A stretch of 14,918 bases of DNA from CAYJEQ01 sp964369235 (lineage in GTDB: Bacteria > Bacillota > Clostridia > Oscillospirales > Ruminococcaceae): assembly GCA_964369235.1 (NCBI GenBank), contig CAYJEQ010000064.1, positions 1 to 14,918 of the forward strand. Reading direction: 5' to 3'. The notes beneath the pieces are model-generated. The model saw nothing but the letters and a program-made list of their open reading frames with translations, did no database searches and was not told the origin of the DNA. Made by a program: the position numbers and the translations under genes. The first letter of the stretch is position 1; each line of letters starts with the position of its first letter. Positions 14,539-14,918 of this stretch are shown one piece after another.

Positions 14539-14918
14539 TTATAGTTTCATTATTCTAACTGCGTCAAGGAGCGTCTTTTCCATTGCTTCCTTACCGTATT
14601 TATCTACATCTGCCTTGTCCTTAGGGCCGTGGGTTAGGCAACCTGCCCCACCTATACAACCACCAACACAAGCCATACCTTCGATAAAATTAGTATCGGA
14701 CATTTTTTTAGAGGCTTTTAACAGTGCTACCTTACAAGCATCTATACCGTCGCATTTCTCTGCTTTAAGATCAAAGTCAATATTCTGCTCCTTCATAGCC
14801 TGTGCCACAGCGTCTGATAGCCCACCACTTCTTGCAAAAATTCTACCAAAATATGATGCATTATCTAAAACATCTAGAGGAAGCTCCACTATTTTAATAT
14901 CACGACTCTTAAATAGTG
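14539..14918 (-). CDS. [FeFe]-hydrogenase catalytic protein, C-terminal fragment
   Basis: The last 125 codons of a gene whose start lies beyond the right edge. The frame stays open to the end of the window, so the GTG at 14889 is not a real start. The fragment has FGRIFARSGGLSDAV and the third H-cluster motif EGMACVGGCIGGAG, with two cysteines in CVGGC that ligate the [4Fe-4S] subcluster and the [2Fe] unit. Classical group A enzymes read MACPGGC; valine in place of proline and GCLTHGP after it fit the less studied group B monomeric hydrogenases. It would catalyse proton reduction or H2 oxidation, or sense H2, in an anaerobe. Ferredoxin-like domains and the first two H-cluster motifs cannot be seen. 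It converges with the enolase-superfamily gene on a common terminator. Confidence 0.82.
   Translation of the reverse strand, partial: LFKSRDIKIVELPLDVLDNASYFGRIFARSGGLSDAVAQAMKEQNIDFDLKAEKCDGIDACKVALLKASKKMSDTNFIEGMACVGGCIGGAGCLTHGPKDKADVDKYGKEAMEKTLLDAVRIMKL

Noticed and set aside
14887..14889. GTG as start of a 116-residue hydrogenase-like protein
   Set aside because: The frame remains open to the window edge and the protein is clearly the C-terminus of a larger enzyme.
1..14918. CRISPR array, insertion sequence or integrase
   Set aside because: No regularly spaced repeats and no transposase, integrase or cas-like protein were found on either strand.

Overview
The window is about 14.9 kb of AT-rich DNA with short intergenic spacers, long-armed hairpin terminators and good AGGAGG-type ribosome sites. 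It carries the C-terminus of an [FeFe]-hydrogenase, two M20 peptidases and a substrate-binding-domain/GGDEF/EAL fusion. Together these suggest a low-GC anaerobic Firmicute (Clostridia), but no gene here fixes genus or species. A 10-N assembly gap lies at 9553-9562.

Region 1 (1-4356) looks like peptide or amidated-amino-acid salvage. A YfcC-family carrier and a carboxypeptidase G2-like M20 peptidase form a two-gene minus-strand operon. A separate M20D amidohydrolase is transcribed divergently from the same 381-bp intergenic region. All three genes end at hairpin terminators.

Region 2 (4357-9302) is the most interesting part. A SorC-family regulator, with a near-consensus promoter and a nearby ATGCAC-N4-GTGCAT inverted repeat, precedes four plus-strand genes. 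These encode DhaL, DhaK, an LsrF-type class I aldolase/thiolase and a 104-residue VOC-fold protein. The set has the logic of the AI-2 (lsr) processing pathway: an LsrR-like regulator, a kinase, an isomerase and the LsrF thiolase. Here a DhaKL kinase would replace LsrK and a VOC protein would replace LsrG. Catabolism of another short ketose is the main alternative. Between dhaK and the lsrF homologue lies a 284-nt spacer that is almost entirely perfect hairpins, including a four-way-junction-like fold.

Region 3 (9303-13078) holds a long AT-rich non-coding stretch with the assembly gap. A promoter then leads into a 965-residue membrane protein with two extracytoplasmic solute-binding-type domains, a degenerate GGDEF domain and an intact EAL domain. 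This is most simply a ligand-sensing c-di-GMP phosphodiesterase.

Region 4 (13079-14918) has an enolase-superfamily sugar-acid dehydratase-like gene with its own promoter. It converges on the 3' end of an [FeFe]-hydrogenase gene that runs out of the window, and the two share a hairpin terminator.
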